22,751 nucleotides of DNA from QHCA01 sp003244095 (GTDB taxonomy: Bacteria; Actinomycetota; Actinomycetes; Mycobacteriales; QHCA01): positions 1-22,751 of the forward strand of contig JBBQNN010000065.1 in the NCBI GenBank assembly GCA_038329965.1, read 5' to 3'. Below are positions 8,525 to 15,810 of the stretch, in pieces (within the stretch, counting starts at the first letter, position 1; every line of letters begins with the position of its first letter). The notes below the pieces were generated by a model that saw only the letters and a program-made list of their open reading frames with translations, searched no databases and was not told where the DNA came from. Position numbers and translations under genes: made by a program.

Positions 8525-9201
8525 GGCTTGTCCAACGCGTACCCGACCCCGTGCACGGTGCGGATGACGCCGTCGCCGAGCTTGCGGCGCAGCGCGCGGA
8601 CGTGGCTGTCCACGGTGCGGGTCGTGGAGGCACCGTCGGACCATCCCCACACGTCGTTGAGCAGCCGGTCGCGGTCGAGTACCTGCCCGGGCCGCTCGGC
8701 CAGCCGCAGCAGCAGTTCGTACTCGGTCGGGGTCAGGTGGACCGCGTCGCCGTGCAGGCGTACCCGTCGCTCGACCGTGTCGACCTCGATGTCGCCGATC
8801 CGCAGCGTCTCGGTGCCGCTGGACTGTCCCCGCTCGACCCGCCGAATCAGTGCATGGATCCGGGCCACCAGCTCGCGCGGGCTGAACGGCTTGGTCATGT
8901 AGTCGTCGGCGCCGACGCCGAGCCCGACCAGCACGTCGGTCTCCTCGGCCAGCGCTGTCAGCATGAGGACCGGGACCGGCCGGGCGGCCTGCACCCGGCG
9001 GCACACCTCGAGGCCGTCCATGCCGGGCAGCAGCCGGTCCAGGACGACGACGTCGGGGCGGACCTCGACGCAGAGCTGCACGCCGCGCGGCCCGTCAGCG
9101 GCGAGGTGTACATCGAAACCCTCCGCGGTCAGCCGGCTCTGCACGGCATGGGCGATCGTCTCGTCGTCTTCGACCACGACGATGATGCGGCGCTCAGGCA
9201 T
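8521..9201 (-). CDS. OmpR-family response regulator
   Basis: This 226-residue regulator has an N-terminal receiver domain and a C-terminal winged-helix DNA-binding domain. The acidic pair is in VVVEDDETI (residues 8-16), the phosphoacceptor Asp is D55 in VVVLDRLLPGMDG, and the conserved Lys is in YMTKPF (101-106). The winged helix includes LTPTEYELLLRLAERPGQVL and ends with VRTVHGVGYALDK-like residues typical of the family. The start chosen is ATG 9201 (MPERRI), where homologous receiver domains begin. An in-frame GTG at 9231 would add ten residues of unlikely sequence. It is the first gene of the RR-HK-DUF4173 cistron. Its promoter should lie in 9202-9383, close to the 30-bp direct repeats. 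Confidence 0.94.
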   Translation of the reverse strand: MPERRIIVVVEDDETIAHAVQSRLTAEGFDVHLAADGPRGVQLCVEVRPDVVVLDRLLPGMDGLEVCRRVQAARPVPVLMLTALAEETDVLVGLGVGADDYMTKPFSPRELVARIHALIRRVERGQSSGTETLRIGDIEVDTVERRVRLHGDAVHLTPTEYELLLRLAERPGQVLDRDRLLNDVWGWSDGASTTRTVDSHVRALRRKLGDGVIRTVHGVGYALDKP

Positions 9202-9259
9202 GAGCGAAGCGTAGGTCCCCCATGTGCGCACCTCGGAGTCGTGATGTCGAGGTTTCGTG

Positions 9260-9275
9260 CGAAGCGCCCGCTTCG
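9260..9275. other. Short perfect hairpin in the gap upstream of the response regulator
   Basis: CGAAGC and GCTTCG pair around a 4-nt loop (GCCC). It lies between the stop of the FAD oxidoreductase gene and the start of the response regulator gene, both on the minus strand. It could be a terminator for the former or a 5' leader element of the latter. Confidence 0.35.
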
Positions 9276-9291
9276 TCGGCCCTCCATTTCA

Positions 9292-9362
9292 ACGTCTTCC
9301 CGGAAAGCGCTGCTTTGGCGGCGCTGAAAGTGACGTCTTCCCGGAAAGCGCTGCTTTGGCGG
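9292..9362. repeat. Two perfect 30-bp direct repeats, each with an internal dyad
   Basis: Positions 9292-9321 and 9333-9362 are identical over 30 bp, with an 11-bp spacer (period 41). Each copy contains TTCCCGGAA followed by AAAGCGCTGCTTT, in which AAAGC and GCTTT are inverted around GCT. The element occupies an otherwise non-coding 182-bp gap. There is no transposase or flanking gene fragment. It may be part of a dispersed intergenic repeat family or a tandem protein-binding site. Confidence 0.85.
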
Positions 9363-9383
9363 GTCGGACCGAGGCGAAGGCGG

Positions 9384-10967
9384 TCAGGCCGTCCGACGCA
9401 CCGAGAGGTCGGCGAGGATGCGCCGGGCCGCGTTGTGGCCGGCGCAGCCGATTACCGAGCCGGCGGGGAAGCACCCGGCCGCCCCGGCGTAGACCCCGTC
9501 GACGCCGACGGCATAAGGCATCCGGTCGGTGAAGGAGATGGCGTTGTCGACATGGTGGATGTTGGAGCTGGTGATCCCGAAGTGCTCGCGGATCTCCGGC
9601 GGTGTCAGCGCGTCGACGTCGACGAGGCTGTCCCGGACACCGGGGGCGTAGGACTCGACGATGTCCAGCAACCGCTCGACGTAGCCGGGCTTCTCTCCCG
9701 CCCACGACGAGCCGGCCGGCTCGTGCGGCACACCTTGTACGAACAGCGCACTCGAGTGGTTGCCCGCCGCGTCCCGCATCGACGGGTCGAGGGTGGAGTG
9801 CAGGTACCATTCCAGCGGGGGCACGGCGGCGAGACTCCCGGCCGCGGCGGCGTCGAAGGCGACCCGCAGGGCCGTCAGCACGCTGCCGTCAGCAGCCGCC
9901 GGCGGCAGCAGGTGCACCGTCGTGCCGTGCTGGCCGCGCCGGTCGGGCAGGGCCGCGAAGCGGGGCAGCCCCGACAGCGCGAGGTTGATTTTCATCGTCT
10001 GGCCGGGGGAACGCTCGGCCCACTCCGCGACCCGGTCGACCAACGCCGCAGGTGCGTGCCCGCGGAGCAGCCCCGGGATGCGGAAGGCGTCGGTGCAGCA
10101 CAGCACCACCGGCGCCGCGATCTCCTCACCGGTGTCCGTCACCACACCGGCGGCTGCAGCGCCGGACAACGTGATCGACGCGACCGGGCAGGCCGTCCGG
10201 ATCGTGGCGCCGGATGCCGCGGCTGCTGCCGCCAAGGTCTGCGTGACCGCGCCCATCCCGCCGCGTACCGCCATCCAGGTGCCGCCGGAGCCCGGCAGCC
10301 GGCACATGTTGTGCACCAGGAAGTTGTGCCCCGAGCCCGGTGACCAGGGCGACCCGGTCAGCCCCGGCATCCCGTCGGTGACCGCGTACATCGCCAGCAC
10401 CATCTCCGAGGCGAAGCCGAACCGGGCGAGGTAGTCCATCGCCGAGCCGCGTACCAGATCGACGAACACCTGGCGCAACGCCGGCCGGATGTAGCGCTCG
10501 GCCGTGTCCTCGACCGGCAACGGCTCGGTCAGCCAGGCGGGGGCGAGATCGTCGCGCAGCGCGCCGACCTCTGCCGCCAGTGCCTCGTCGGCCCGGGCGT
10601 CGGCCTCGCTGAAGAACTCCGCGAACAGCGCGCGGGACCGGTCGCGGTCACCGCCGAGGAGCAGGTGCCGCCCGTCGAGGGTGGGCAGGAAGTAGTGCGG
10701 GTCGCGGCGCACCAGGGGGAGGTCGATGCCCAGCGTGGCGATCAACTCCGGCGGCATGAGGCCGAGCAGGTAGGCGCCGGTGGATGCCGCCAGCTCGGGC
10801 GCCTTGACGAAGGGCCGCTCGGTGCGGCACGCGCCGCCGACCACGTCGGCCGCCTCGAGCACCTCGACGGCGAGCCCTGCCCGGGCCAACAGGGTGGCCG
10901 CGACCAGCCCGTTGTGGCCCGCACCCACGATCACGATGTCTGTCTCGATATCGGCCAGACTCCTCAC
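9384..10967 (-). CDS. FAD-dependent oxidoreductase, phytoene desaturase/PYROXD2-like
   Basis: This 527-residue flavoprotein has an N-terminal Rossmann dinucleotide-binding motif, IVIVGAGHNGLVAA (residues 11-24), followed by the acidic residue region in VEVLEAADVVGG. The C-terminal signature near YAVGVDGVYAGAAGCFPAG and GCAGHNAARRIL matches the COG1233/CrtI-like family and in particular the PYROXD2-type branch. No other carotenoid genes are nearby, so a phytoene desaturase role is not supported. An amine- or lipid-directed dehydrogenase is possible, but the substrate is unknown. The start is GTG 10967, which overlaps the DUF3052 stop as GTGA; an upstream extension to 11024 would run into the DUF3052 gene. 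It is the last gene of a three-gene minus-strand run. Confidence 0.88.
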   Translation of the reverse strand: MRSLADIETDIVIVGAGHNGLVAATLLARAGLAVEVLEAADVVGGACRTERPFVKAPELAASTGAYLLGLMPPELIATLGIDLPLVRRDPHYFLPTLDGRHLLLGGDRDRSRALFAEFFSEADARADEALAAEVGALRDDLAPAWLTEPLPVEDTAERYIRPALRQVFVDLVRGSAMDYLARFGFASEMVLAMYAVTDGMPGLTGSPWSPGSGHNFLVHNMCRLPGSGGTWMAVRGGMGAVTQTLAAAAAASGATIRTACPVASITLSGAAAAGVVTDTGEEIAAPVVLCCTDAFRIPGLLRGHAPAALVDRVAEWAERSPGQTMKINLALSGLPRFAALPDRRGQHGTTVHLLPPAAADGSVLTALRVAFDAAAAGSLAAVPPLEWYLHSTLDPSMRDAAGNHSSALFVQGVPHEPAGSSWAGEKPGYVERLLDIVESYAPGVRDSLVDVDALTPPEIREHFGITSSNIHHVDNAISFTDRMPYAVGVDGVYAGAAGCFPAGSVIGCAGHNAARRILADLSVRRTA

Positions 10968-11374
10968 CGATCCCTCAGTCGTACGACGAACTTCACACCC
11001 GACCACACCTCGTCGACGGCACACACCTTGACGTCGACCAGCCCCGCGGCCAGGCCGAAGTCCCGCACGACATTGTCGTTGAGGTCGGTCGGGACGCTAC
11101 TGGCCCGCTTCGGCCAGCACACCCACAGTGCGCCCCCCATGGTCAGGTGCCCTGCCAAGGGCACGAATCGGCGCTGCAGGCGCCGGCGGTCCGGGCAGAA
11201 CGACAGCACCACGTCGTACGGCTGGCTGCCCCGCCGGGTGTGGACCGTCACCCCCGGTGGCAGTCCCGGCACCTCGAAGCCCTCCGGAGCGCCGTCGAGC
11301 CGCAGGCGCGACTCGGCCTTGATCCCGAGCTTGCGCGGCAGGGGGGTCCCGGAATAGCCCGCCACGCTGGTCAC
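10964..11374 (-). CDS. DUF3052 family protein
   Basis: This protein of about 136 residues contains VAGYSGTPLPRKLGIK near the N-terminus, followed by a segment with GAPEGFEVPGLPPGV, which are the features by which I recognise the DUF3052 family. The central FCPDRRRL segment and LTMGGALWVCWPKRAS give it the look of a small Rossmann-like alpha/beta protein. The function is unknown. The start is uncertain between GTG 11374 (VTSVAGYSG) and GTG 11365 (VAGYSG). I used the former because it is closer to the upstream stop; neither has a good Shine-Dalgarno sequence. The open frame continues to 11710, but that part overlaps the channel gene and is low-complexity. Its stop is coupled to the oxidoreductase start. 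Confidence 0.85.
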   Translation of the reverse strand: MTSVAGYSGTPLPRKLGIKAESRLRLDGAPEGFEVPGLPPGVTVHTRRGSQPYDVVLSFCPDRRRLQRRFVPLAGHLTMGGALWVCWPKRASSVPTDLNDNVVRDFGLAAGLVDVKVCAVDEVWSGVKFVVRLRDR

Positions 11375-11388
11375 GACCGGACCGTAGC

Positions 11389-12342
11389 TCAGCTCCGGTC
11401 CGGCGCCGGGCCGCGGGACGTCCGCCGCCGCCGCCGCGGATCGGTGAGGTCGACGCCCGGTGGCGGTGGCGCGGCGGGGGTGGTGCCGGGCCGTGCCGCC
11501 GGCTGCTGCAGCCGCTCCGGTGGCTGGGCCGGGGGAGGCTGGGGCTGGGGCTCCTGCTGCTCCTGGGGCGCGAGCGGTGTCGCGGGCGGCGGGGGAGATG
11601 CCCGCCAGGGTGTCTCGTCGTCGCTGGACGCGGCTGCGGACCGGCGGATCGCCACCTCGTGGCGGACGGTCCCCGCCTCGCGTTCGAGCGTGCCGAGCCA
11701 GCCCTCCCACCGGTGGGTCAGCGGACGGATCAGACCGCCGCCGACGCCGACGACGAGGATGCCGCCGATCGTGGCCAGGACGGCGATGAGCACCGGCCGG
11801 GTCACCGTGGTGGCGACGTTGACCTGGTCCATCGCCGCGATGATGCCGAGGAACAGCACGATGCCGGAGGCGACGTTGCCCAGCAGGCCGCCGTAGGACA
11901 GGTCGCCGAGAACAGCGGTGACCACATCGCGGACCGTCCGCGCCACGGCCGCCGTGATCACCACGATGATGACGGCGAGCGCCACCTTGGGCAGGAACGA
12001 GACGATCTTGTCCAGCAGCCGGCTGACGTCGTTGGGCCCCCAGACGCCGAAGGCGAGTTGCAGCGTGAGGAGGATGACCGCGTAGTAGACGAGCTTTGCC
12101 ACCAGCTCGCTAGGATCGACCTTGCTCTTGGCCAGCACCCGCTTGAGCCCGCCGCGCTCGACCGCCCGGTCGAAGCTGAGCCGCCAGAGGATTCGCTCCG
12201 CGGTCTTCTGCAAGGCCTTGGCAATGACGAAGCCGATGATCAGGATGACGAGGAACACGATCAGTTTGGGGACGAAGACTGCGACTGTGGACCAGGCGTC
12301 GGACACGCCGCGCCCGAAGTCGACGGCTGCACTGGACTGCAC
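11389..12342 (-). CDS. Mechanosensitive channel-like TM-helix protein with a Pro/Gln-rich tail
   Basis: This 317-residue membrane protein starts at GTG 12342, which is preceded 6 nt upstream by GAGGAG (12349-12354 on the complementary strand). Hydrophobic segments are near residues 20-43, 80-100, 117-134, 157-171 and 182-207. The repeated pattern VARTVRDVVTAVLGDLSYGGLLGNVASG resembles the conserved TM-helix repeat (PF05552) found in small mechanosensitive channel relatives. I see no MscS beta-domain, so calling it a true MscS would be an overreach. Residues ~240-317 form a Pro/Gln-rich tail with a basic RRRRR cluster, probably cytosolic and disordered. The DUF3052 gene follows after ~14 bp. 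A role in osmotic release is inferred from the family only. Confidence 0.82.
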   Translation of the reverse strand: MQSSAAVDFGRGVSDAWSTVAVFVPKLIVFLVILIIGFVIAKALQKTAERILWRLSFDRAVERGGLKRVLAKSKVDPSELVAKLVYYAVILLTLQLAFGVWGPNDVSRLLDKIVSFLPKVALAVIIVVITAAVARTVRDVVTAVLGDLSYGGLLGNVASGIVLFLGIIAAMDQVNVATTVTRPVLIAVLATIGGILVVGVGGGLIRPLTHRWEGWLGTLEREAGTVRHEVAIRRSAAASSDDETPWRASPPPPATPLAPQEQQEPQPQPPPAQPPERLQQPAARPGTTPAAPPPPGVDLTDPRRRRRTSRGPAPDRS

Positions 12343-12453
12343 GGTGAACTCCTCGAGAGACTCCGAACACGGGCGTGGGCCTACGTACCCACGGTTGCGG
12401 CATGGTGTCACAGATCGGCCCGACGGGGGCCGCCCGGAGGAGGAGTTCGGCTG

Positions 12454-12996
12454 ATGAATCCGGTTGTCTCGGCGGTGAGCCGGGGCGCGGCGCACGCGAT
12501 CAGCAAGCCACCGCAGGACAGCATCCGGCTGCTGGCCGATCTCGGCGTCGAGGGGGACGCGCACCTGGGTGTGACGGTGCAGCATCTCTCGCGGGTGGCC
12601 CGCGATCCCAGCCAACCCAATCTGCGTCAGGTGCACCTGATCCACGCCGAATTGCACGACCAGTTGAGCGCTCGCGGCTTCGCTCTGCTACCCGGGCAGA
12701 TGGGGGAGAACATCACCACCCGCGGCCTCGACGTGTTGGCGCTGCCCACCGGCACCCGGCTCCACCTGGGAGCTGACGCGGTGATCGAGGTGACGGGGCT
12801 GCGCAATCCCTGCCTTCAGCTCAACGGGCTGTACCCCGGGTTGCTCGCCGCGGTCGTGGATCGCGACGAGCAGGGCAACATCGTCCGTAAGGCCGGCGTG
12901 ATGGGTGTCGTGCTCGTCGACGGTGACGTGCGACCCGGCGACCCGATCCTGGTCGAGCTGGGCCCGCGGCCGTACCGGCCCCTGGAGCCGGTCTGA
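12454..12996 (+). CDS. MOSC domain protein
   Basis: This 180-residue MOSC protein starts at ATG 12454 behind an excellent ribosome site, GGAGGAGGAG (12436-12445). Diagnostic motifs are GVEGDAH (residues 31-37), GENITTRG (84-91) and NPCLQLNGL with Cys120, the conserved cysteine expected to bind sulfur or a molybdenum-cofactor ligand. Stand-alone MOSC proteins of this length are related to YiiM-type molybdoenzymes and to sulfur-carrier domains of Moco sulfurases. The protein has no signal peptide. It is divergent from the channel gene (111-bp gap) and convergent with DUF1304, with 3 bp between stops. No molybdenum cofactor genes are near, so its pathway cannot be assigned from context. Confidence 0.92.
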   Translation: MNPVVSAVSRGAAHAISKPPQDSIRLLADLGVEGDAHLGVTVQHLSRVARDPSQPNLRQVHLIHAELHDQLSARGFALLPGQMGENITTRGLDVLALPTGTRLHLGADAVIEVTGLRNPCLQLNGLYPGLLAAVVDRDEQGNIVRKAGVMGVVLVDGDVRPGDPILVELGPRPYRPLEPV

Positions 12997-12999
12997 CCG

Positions 13000-13362
13000 C
13001 TATCCGGCCGCCAGCACCAGTACCAGCCCGATCGCGGCCGGCAGCGCCTGGAACAGCAGGATTCGCCTGGTGACCGTGAAGCCGCCGTACAGCCCGGCCA
13101 CGATTACCGAGATCAGCAGGTAGATCGCGACCTGATGGCCGACCGGGTCCTTGGCGAACAGGCTCCAGATCAGCCCTGCGGCGAGAATGCCGTTGTAGAG
13201 GCCCTGATTCGCCGCCAGGGCGGCGGCCTGGTCGGCGAAACTCTGCTCTGTGCCGAAGATCTTGCGGCCGAGCGCGGTGCGCCACAGGAACATCTCGATC
13301 ACGAGGAAGTAGAGGTGGATCAGGGCGACGAGCCCGATCAAGATATTGGCTGCCAAGCTCAC
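13000..13362 (-). CDS. DUF1304 family small membrane protein
   Basis: This 120-residue protein has four hydrophobic segments and starts MSLAANILIGLVALIHLYF from GTG 13362, with AGGGGA about 5 nt upstream. The pattern FLWRTALGRKIFG followed by ANQGLYNGILAAGL is characteristic of the DUF1304 family of small inner-membrane proteins. Its length and topology fit the family. No function is established to my knowledge. It follows the gamma-glutamyltransferase gene on the same strand after a 105-bp gap, so co-transcription is possible but not demanded by spacing. Confidence 0.9.
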   Translation of the reverse strand: MSLAANILIGLVALIHLYFLVIEMFLWRTALGRKIFGTEQSFADQAAALAANQGLYNGILAAGLIWSLFAKDPVGHQVAIYLLISVIVAGLYGGFTVTRRILLFQALPAAIGLVLVLAAG

Positions 13363-13467
13363 GAGTGTCCCCTACGTCCACAATGGCCGCTGTCGCCCGG
13401 GACTCTAGAGCAATTTCGCGGCACGGACGGCCCAGGTCGGGGTGGAACAGGCACTCGGTGCGCGGCG

Positions 13468-15300
13468 CTATCGCCCAGGGCCTGAGGCGTTCGGGTTCAC
13501 CACCATCGCGCTGCCGCCGCCCAGCCGGGCCGGTTCGGTGGCCGCCTGCACCCGACCGCCGCCCAGGAACTCCAGGGCGTTGACGAAGCCGATGACCGGC
13601 GGGTCGAAGGATGGCGGCCCGATGACCGAGAGGTTCTCCCCGTACGTTCTGGTCAGTACGTTCGCGTAGGGCTGCGCGGCGAAGGCCGGCTCGACATCGG
13701 TCGCGGCGCCGTTTCGCTGGCTGGCTCGCGGCGCCGCGATCGCCTGCGGCATGGTCATGCCGAAGTCGACCCGGTTGATCAGGGTCTGCAGGGTCGTGGT
13801 GATGATGGTCGAGCCGCCGGGCGAGCCCAGCGCGAGCCAGGGCGTGCCGCCGCGCAGCACGATCGTCGGGCTCATGCTCGAGCGCGGCCGCTTTCCCGGC
13901 GCGGGCAGGTTCGGATCGTGGCCGCCGGGCGCCGGCGGGGCGAAGTCGAAGTCGGTCATCTCGTTGTTGAGCAGGAAGCCGTAGCCGGGGACCGTGATGC
14001 CGCTGCCGAACAACTGCTCGATGGTGTTGGTGTACGACACGACGTTGCCCCACCTGTCGCTGGTGACCAGGTGGTTGGTCTGCATGCCCTCGCGCGGCGT
14101 CGTCGGCTTCCTGTTGGTCGTGGAGCAGCCGGCGAACGGCGGGTACGGGCTGCCCGGCGCGACCGGGCTGGTCAGCGCCGTCCCGTGCACCAGGCAGCGC
14201 CGGGTGGCCGCGAACTGCTTGTCGAGCAGCCCCTGCGTCGGCACCGGCACGTAGTCGGGGTCGCCGACATAGGCGTTGCGGTCGGCGAAGGCCAGCCGGG
14301 TGGACTCCAGGTAGTGGAACAGCGCCTGGGACCGGGGCTCGGCGCCGAGCGGCCAACCGGACAGGATGTTGAGGGCCTCGCCCATCGTGGTGCCACCCGA
14401 GGACGGCGGTGCCATCCCGTACACGTCCAACCCGCGGTAGGTCACGTGCGTGGGCCGGCGGTTCCTGGCGACGTAGTTGGACAGGTCCTTCGTCGTCATC
14501 ATGCCCGGGAGGACGGTGATCGTCGCGTCCGGCGTGACCGGCGGCGACTGGACGGTACGCGCGATCGCCTGGGCGAGCGGGCCGGTGTAGAGGTAGCCGG
14601 GTCCGTGCTGGGCGAGCAGCTGATACGTCCGGGCCAGGTCGGGGTTCACGAAGTGGGCGCCGACGGGCAGCGGCTGGCCGTCGGGGGTGAGCAAGAGCTT
14701 GCGGCTGCTGGAGAAGGATTGCAGGTCGGTCAGTGTGGAGACCTCTGACTGGTGGAAGTTGACGCTCACCGGGAAGCCGTCGGTCGCTACCCGGATCGCG
14801 GGCTGCAGGTCACTGCCGAAGGACTTGGTGCCGTAGAGCCGCACGGCCTTGGCCCACTGCGCGACCATGCCCGGCACGCCGACCGAGATGCCCGAGTGCC
14901 GGGCCAGCTCGAAGTCCAGGGGGGCGCCGGTCTTGGGGTCGACGAAGAGCTCCGGTGTGCAGCGGGCAGGGCACATCTCGCGCCCGTCGATGGTGACCAA
15001 CTGCTTGGTCTTGGCCAGGTAGATCACCATGAAGCCACCGCCGCCGGGCCCGGCGACGGACGGCTCCGTGGCGCCGAGGGTTGCTGCCGTCGCCACCGCC
15101 GCGTCGATCGCGTTCCCGCCGTTCTTCAGCACGCTGATGCCGGCCTGTGTCGCCTCGACACTCTCGGAGGCGACCCCGCCGCCGGTTCCGACCGCGACCG
15201 GGGTCTTCGCGGGTGTCGCAATTCCAGTCGCCGCCACGGCGGTGGTGACAGGTGCGGCGAGTAGCAGAGCTGGGGCCAGTAGCAGCAGCGCACGGCGCAT
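13468..15300 (-). CDS. ggt: Secreted gamma-glutamyltransferase
   Basis: This 610-residue precursor has a typical signal peptide (residues 1-23: basic start, Leu-rich core, AVA). The enzyme normally cleaves itself to expose an N-terminal Thr nucleophile. Here that is T408 in MQTNHLVTSD, which aligns with the TTH start of the Escherichia coli small subunit. Other expected elements are GREMCP (R107, glutamate carboxylate binding), NGGNAIDAAVA (60-70), LLNNEM (443-448) and GSPGGS (492-497, oxyanion hole). It acts outside the membrane on gamma-glutamyl compounds such as glutathione or poly-glutamate. Actinobacteria mostly make mycothiol, so external substrates are likely. The start ATG 15300 is preceded by GAGGAG with 5-nt spacing; an upstream in-frame start (15339) would disrupt the signal peptide. 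Confidence 0.95.
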   Translation of the reverse strand: MRRALLLLAPALLLAAPVTTAVAATGIATPAKTPVAVGTGGGVASESVEATQAGISVLKNGGNAIDAAVATAATLGATEPSVAGPGGGGFMVIYLAKTKQLVTIDGREMCPARCTPELFVDPKTGAPLDFELARHSGISVGVPGMVAQWAKAVRLYGTKSFGSDLQPAIRVATDGFPVSVNFHQSEVSTLTDLQSFSSSRKLLLTPDGQPLPVGAHFVNPDLARTYQLLAQHGPGYLYTGPLAQAIARTVQSPPVTPDATITVLPGMMTTKDLSNYVARNRRPTHVTYRGLDVYGMAPPSSGGTTMGEALNILSGWPLGAEPRSQALFHYLESTRLAFADRNAYVGDPDYVPVPTQGLLDKQFAATRRCLVHGTALTSPVAPGSPYPPFAGCSTTNRKPTTPREGMQTNHLVTSDRWGNVVSYTNTIEQLFGSGITVPGYGFLLNNEMTDFDFAPPAPGGHDPNLPAPGKRPRSSMSPTIVLRGGTPWLALGSPGGSTIITTTLQTLINRVDFGMTMPQAIAAPRASQRNGAATDVEPAFAAQPYANVLTRTYGENLSVIGPPSFDPPVIGFVNALEFLGGGRVQAATEPARLGGGSAMVVNPNASGPGR

Positions 15301-15805
15301 GTCGTCTCCTCGGGGTCGTCCGCCACCGTTCCCTGTCACGCCAGGCCAAAACGCCCATGGCGCACCCGCCTGAGCGCGGGCGCGTCACCTGCGCGGACCT
15401 GAGCAAGCACCTGAGGGTTCCCTAGCTCGCCGGGCCGGCGACCCCGGCCAGCATTCGCTCGATCCACGCGACGCCGAACTCCACAACGGATGCGGCGTCG
15501 AACAGGTGGCTCTCAGCGGCTCCGACCATGCCCTGAACGCCGATCCCGGCGGCCAGTATCGCTTCCGCGACCAGTCGGCTGCGGACGACCCGGGCCGTCG
15601 GCGCGCCCGAGCAGCGCGTTGACGTCCCTGGGCGCGGACCTAGCTACCATCCGCAGGGCGTGGGCAGGTAGATTTCTTCGAGCGTGTCTACGCTTGGGCA
15701 AGGCCGCGTGCGAGGCCGTCGAGGATCAGGTCGAGCCCGAACTCGAAGTCCTCCACGCGCCCGGACTTCATGATCTCGGCGATGACCTCGACAACGTGAG
15801 GGAAT
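15301..15805. other. About 500 bp without an intact gene: ggt upstream region and regulator remnants
   Basis: Positions 15301-15421 are the upstream region of ggt, with its ribosome site at 15306-15311 and no clear promoter hexamers. Positions 15422-15805 contain no complete gene. They hold two minus-strand fragments resembling regulator C-termini, listed separately. Confidence 0.6.
15422..15601 (-). pseudogene. Possible C-terminal fragment of a transcriptional regulator (TetR-like?)
   Basis: A minus-strand frame ends at TAG 15422-15424 and reads VVRSRLVAEAILAAGIGVQ, then HLFDAASVVEFGVAWIERML over its last ~55 residues. This is helical, amphipathic and protein-like, similar in feel to the C-terminal ligand-binding part of TetR regulators. 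No start codon and no DNA-binding domain are in frame. Upstream the apparent continuation (RDVNALLGRADG) lies in another frame, so a frameshift near 15600 is suspected. It might instead be chance open frame in high-GC DNA, and I cannot assign the family with confidence. Confidence 0.35.
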
Positions 15806-15810
15806 CGGTC
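15688..15810 (-). pseudogene. C-terminal remnant of a TetR/AcrR-family regulator
   Basis: A minus-strand frame of 40 codons ending at TAG 15688-15690 reads RFPHVVEVIAEIMKSGRVED, then FEFGLDLILDGLARGLA. The FEFGLDLILDGL ending is a hallmark of the C-terminal domain of a large TetR subgroup. The N-terminal helix-turn-helix half and all upstream sequence are absent. The homology stops at about 15810, exactly where alcohol dehydrogenase homology begins on the other strand. This looks like a deletion endpoint in a formerly divergent tetR-dehydrogenase pair. Confidence 0.75.

Noticed and set aside
9292..9362. Possible CRISPR array
   Set aside because: There are only two copies with an 11-bp spacer and no cas genes; the spacing is far too short for CRISPR spacers.
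9222..10343. Plus-strand frame running through the 30-bp repeats and opposite the FAD oxidoreductase
   Set aside because: It translates the repeats into repeated peptide by accident and then follows the antisense of a well-supported gene.
9384..10967. Carotenoid phytoene desaturase (crtI)
   Set aside because: No phytoene synthase or other carotenoid gene is nearby, and the C-terminal motifs fit the PYROXD2-like branch better.
11659..12453. Long upstream extension of the MOSC reading frame
   Set aside because: The extension is antisense to the channel gene and low-complexity. The strong ribosome site at 12436-12445 fixes the start at 12454.
15644..15690. Minus-strand peptide ending LPTPCGW, recalling the TPCxGW motif of DinB-like/mycothiol-dependent proteins
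   Set aside because: It is very short, lacks the residue expected between Cys and Gly, stops at once and has no further homology; probably chance.
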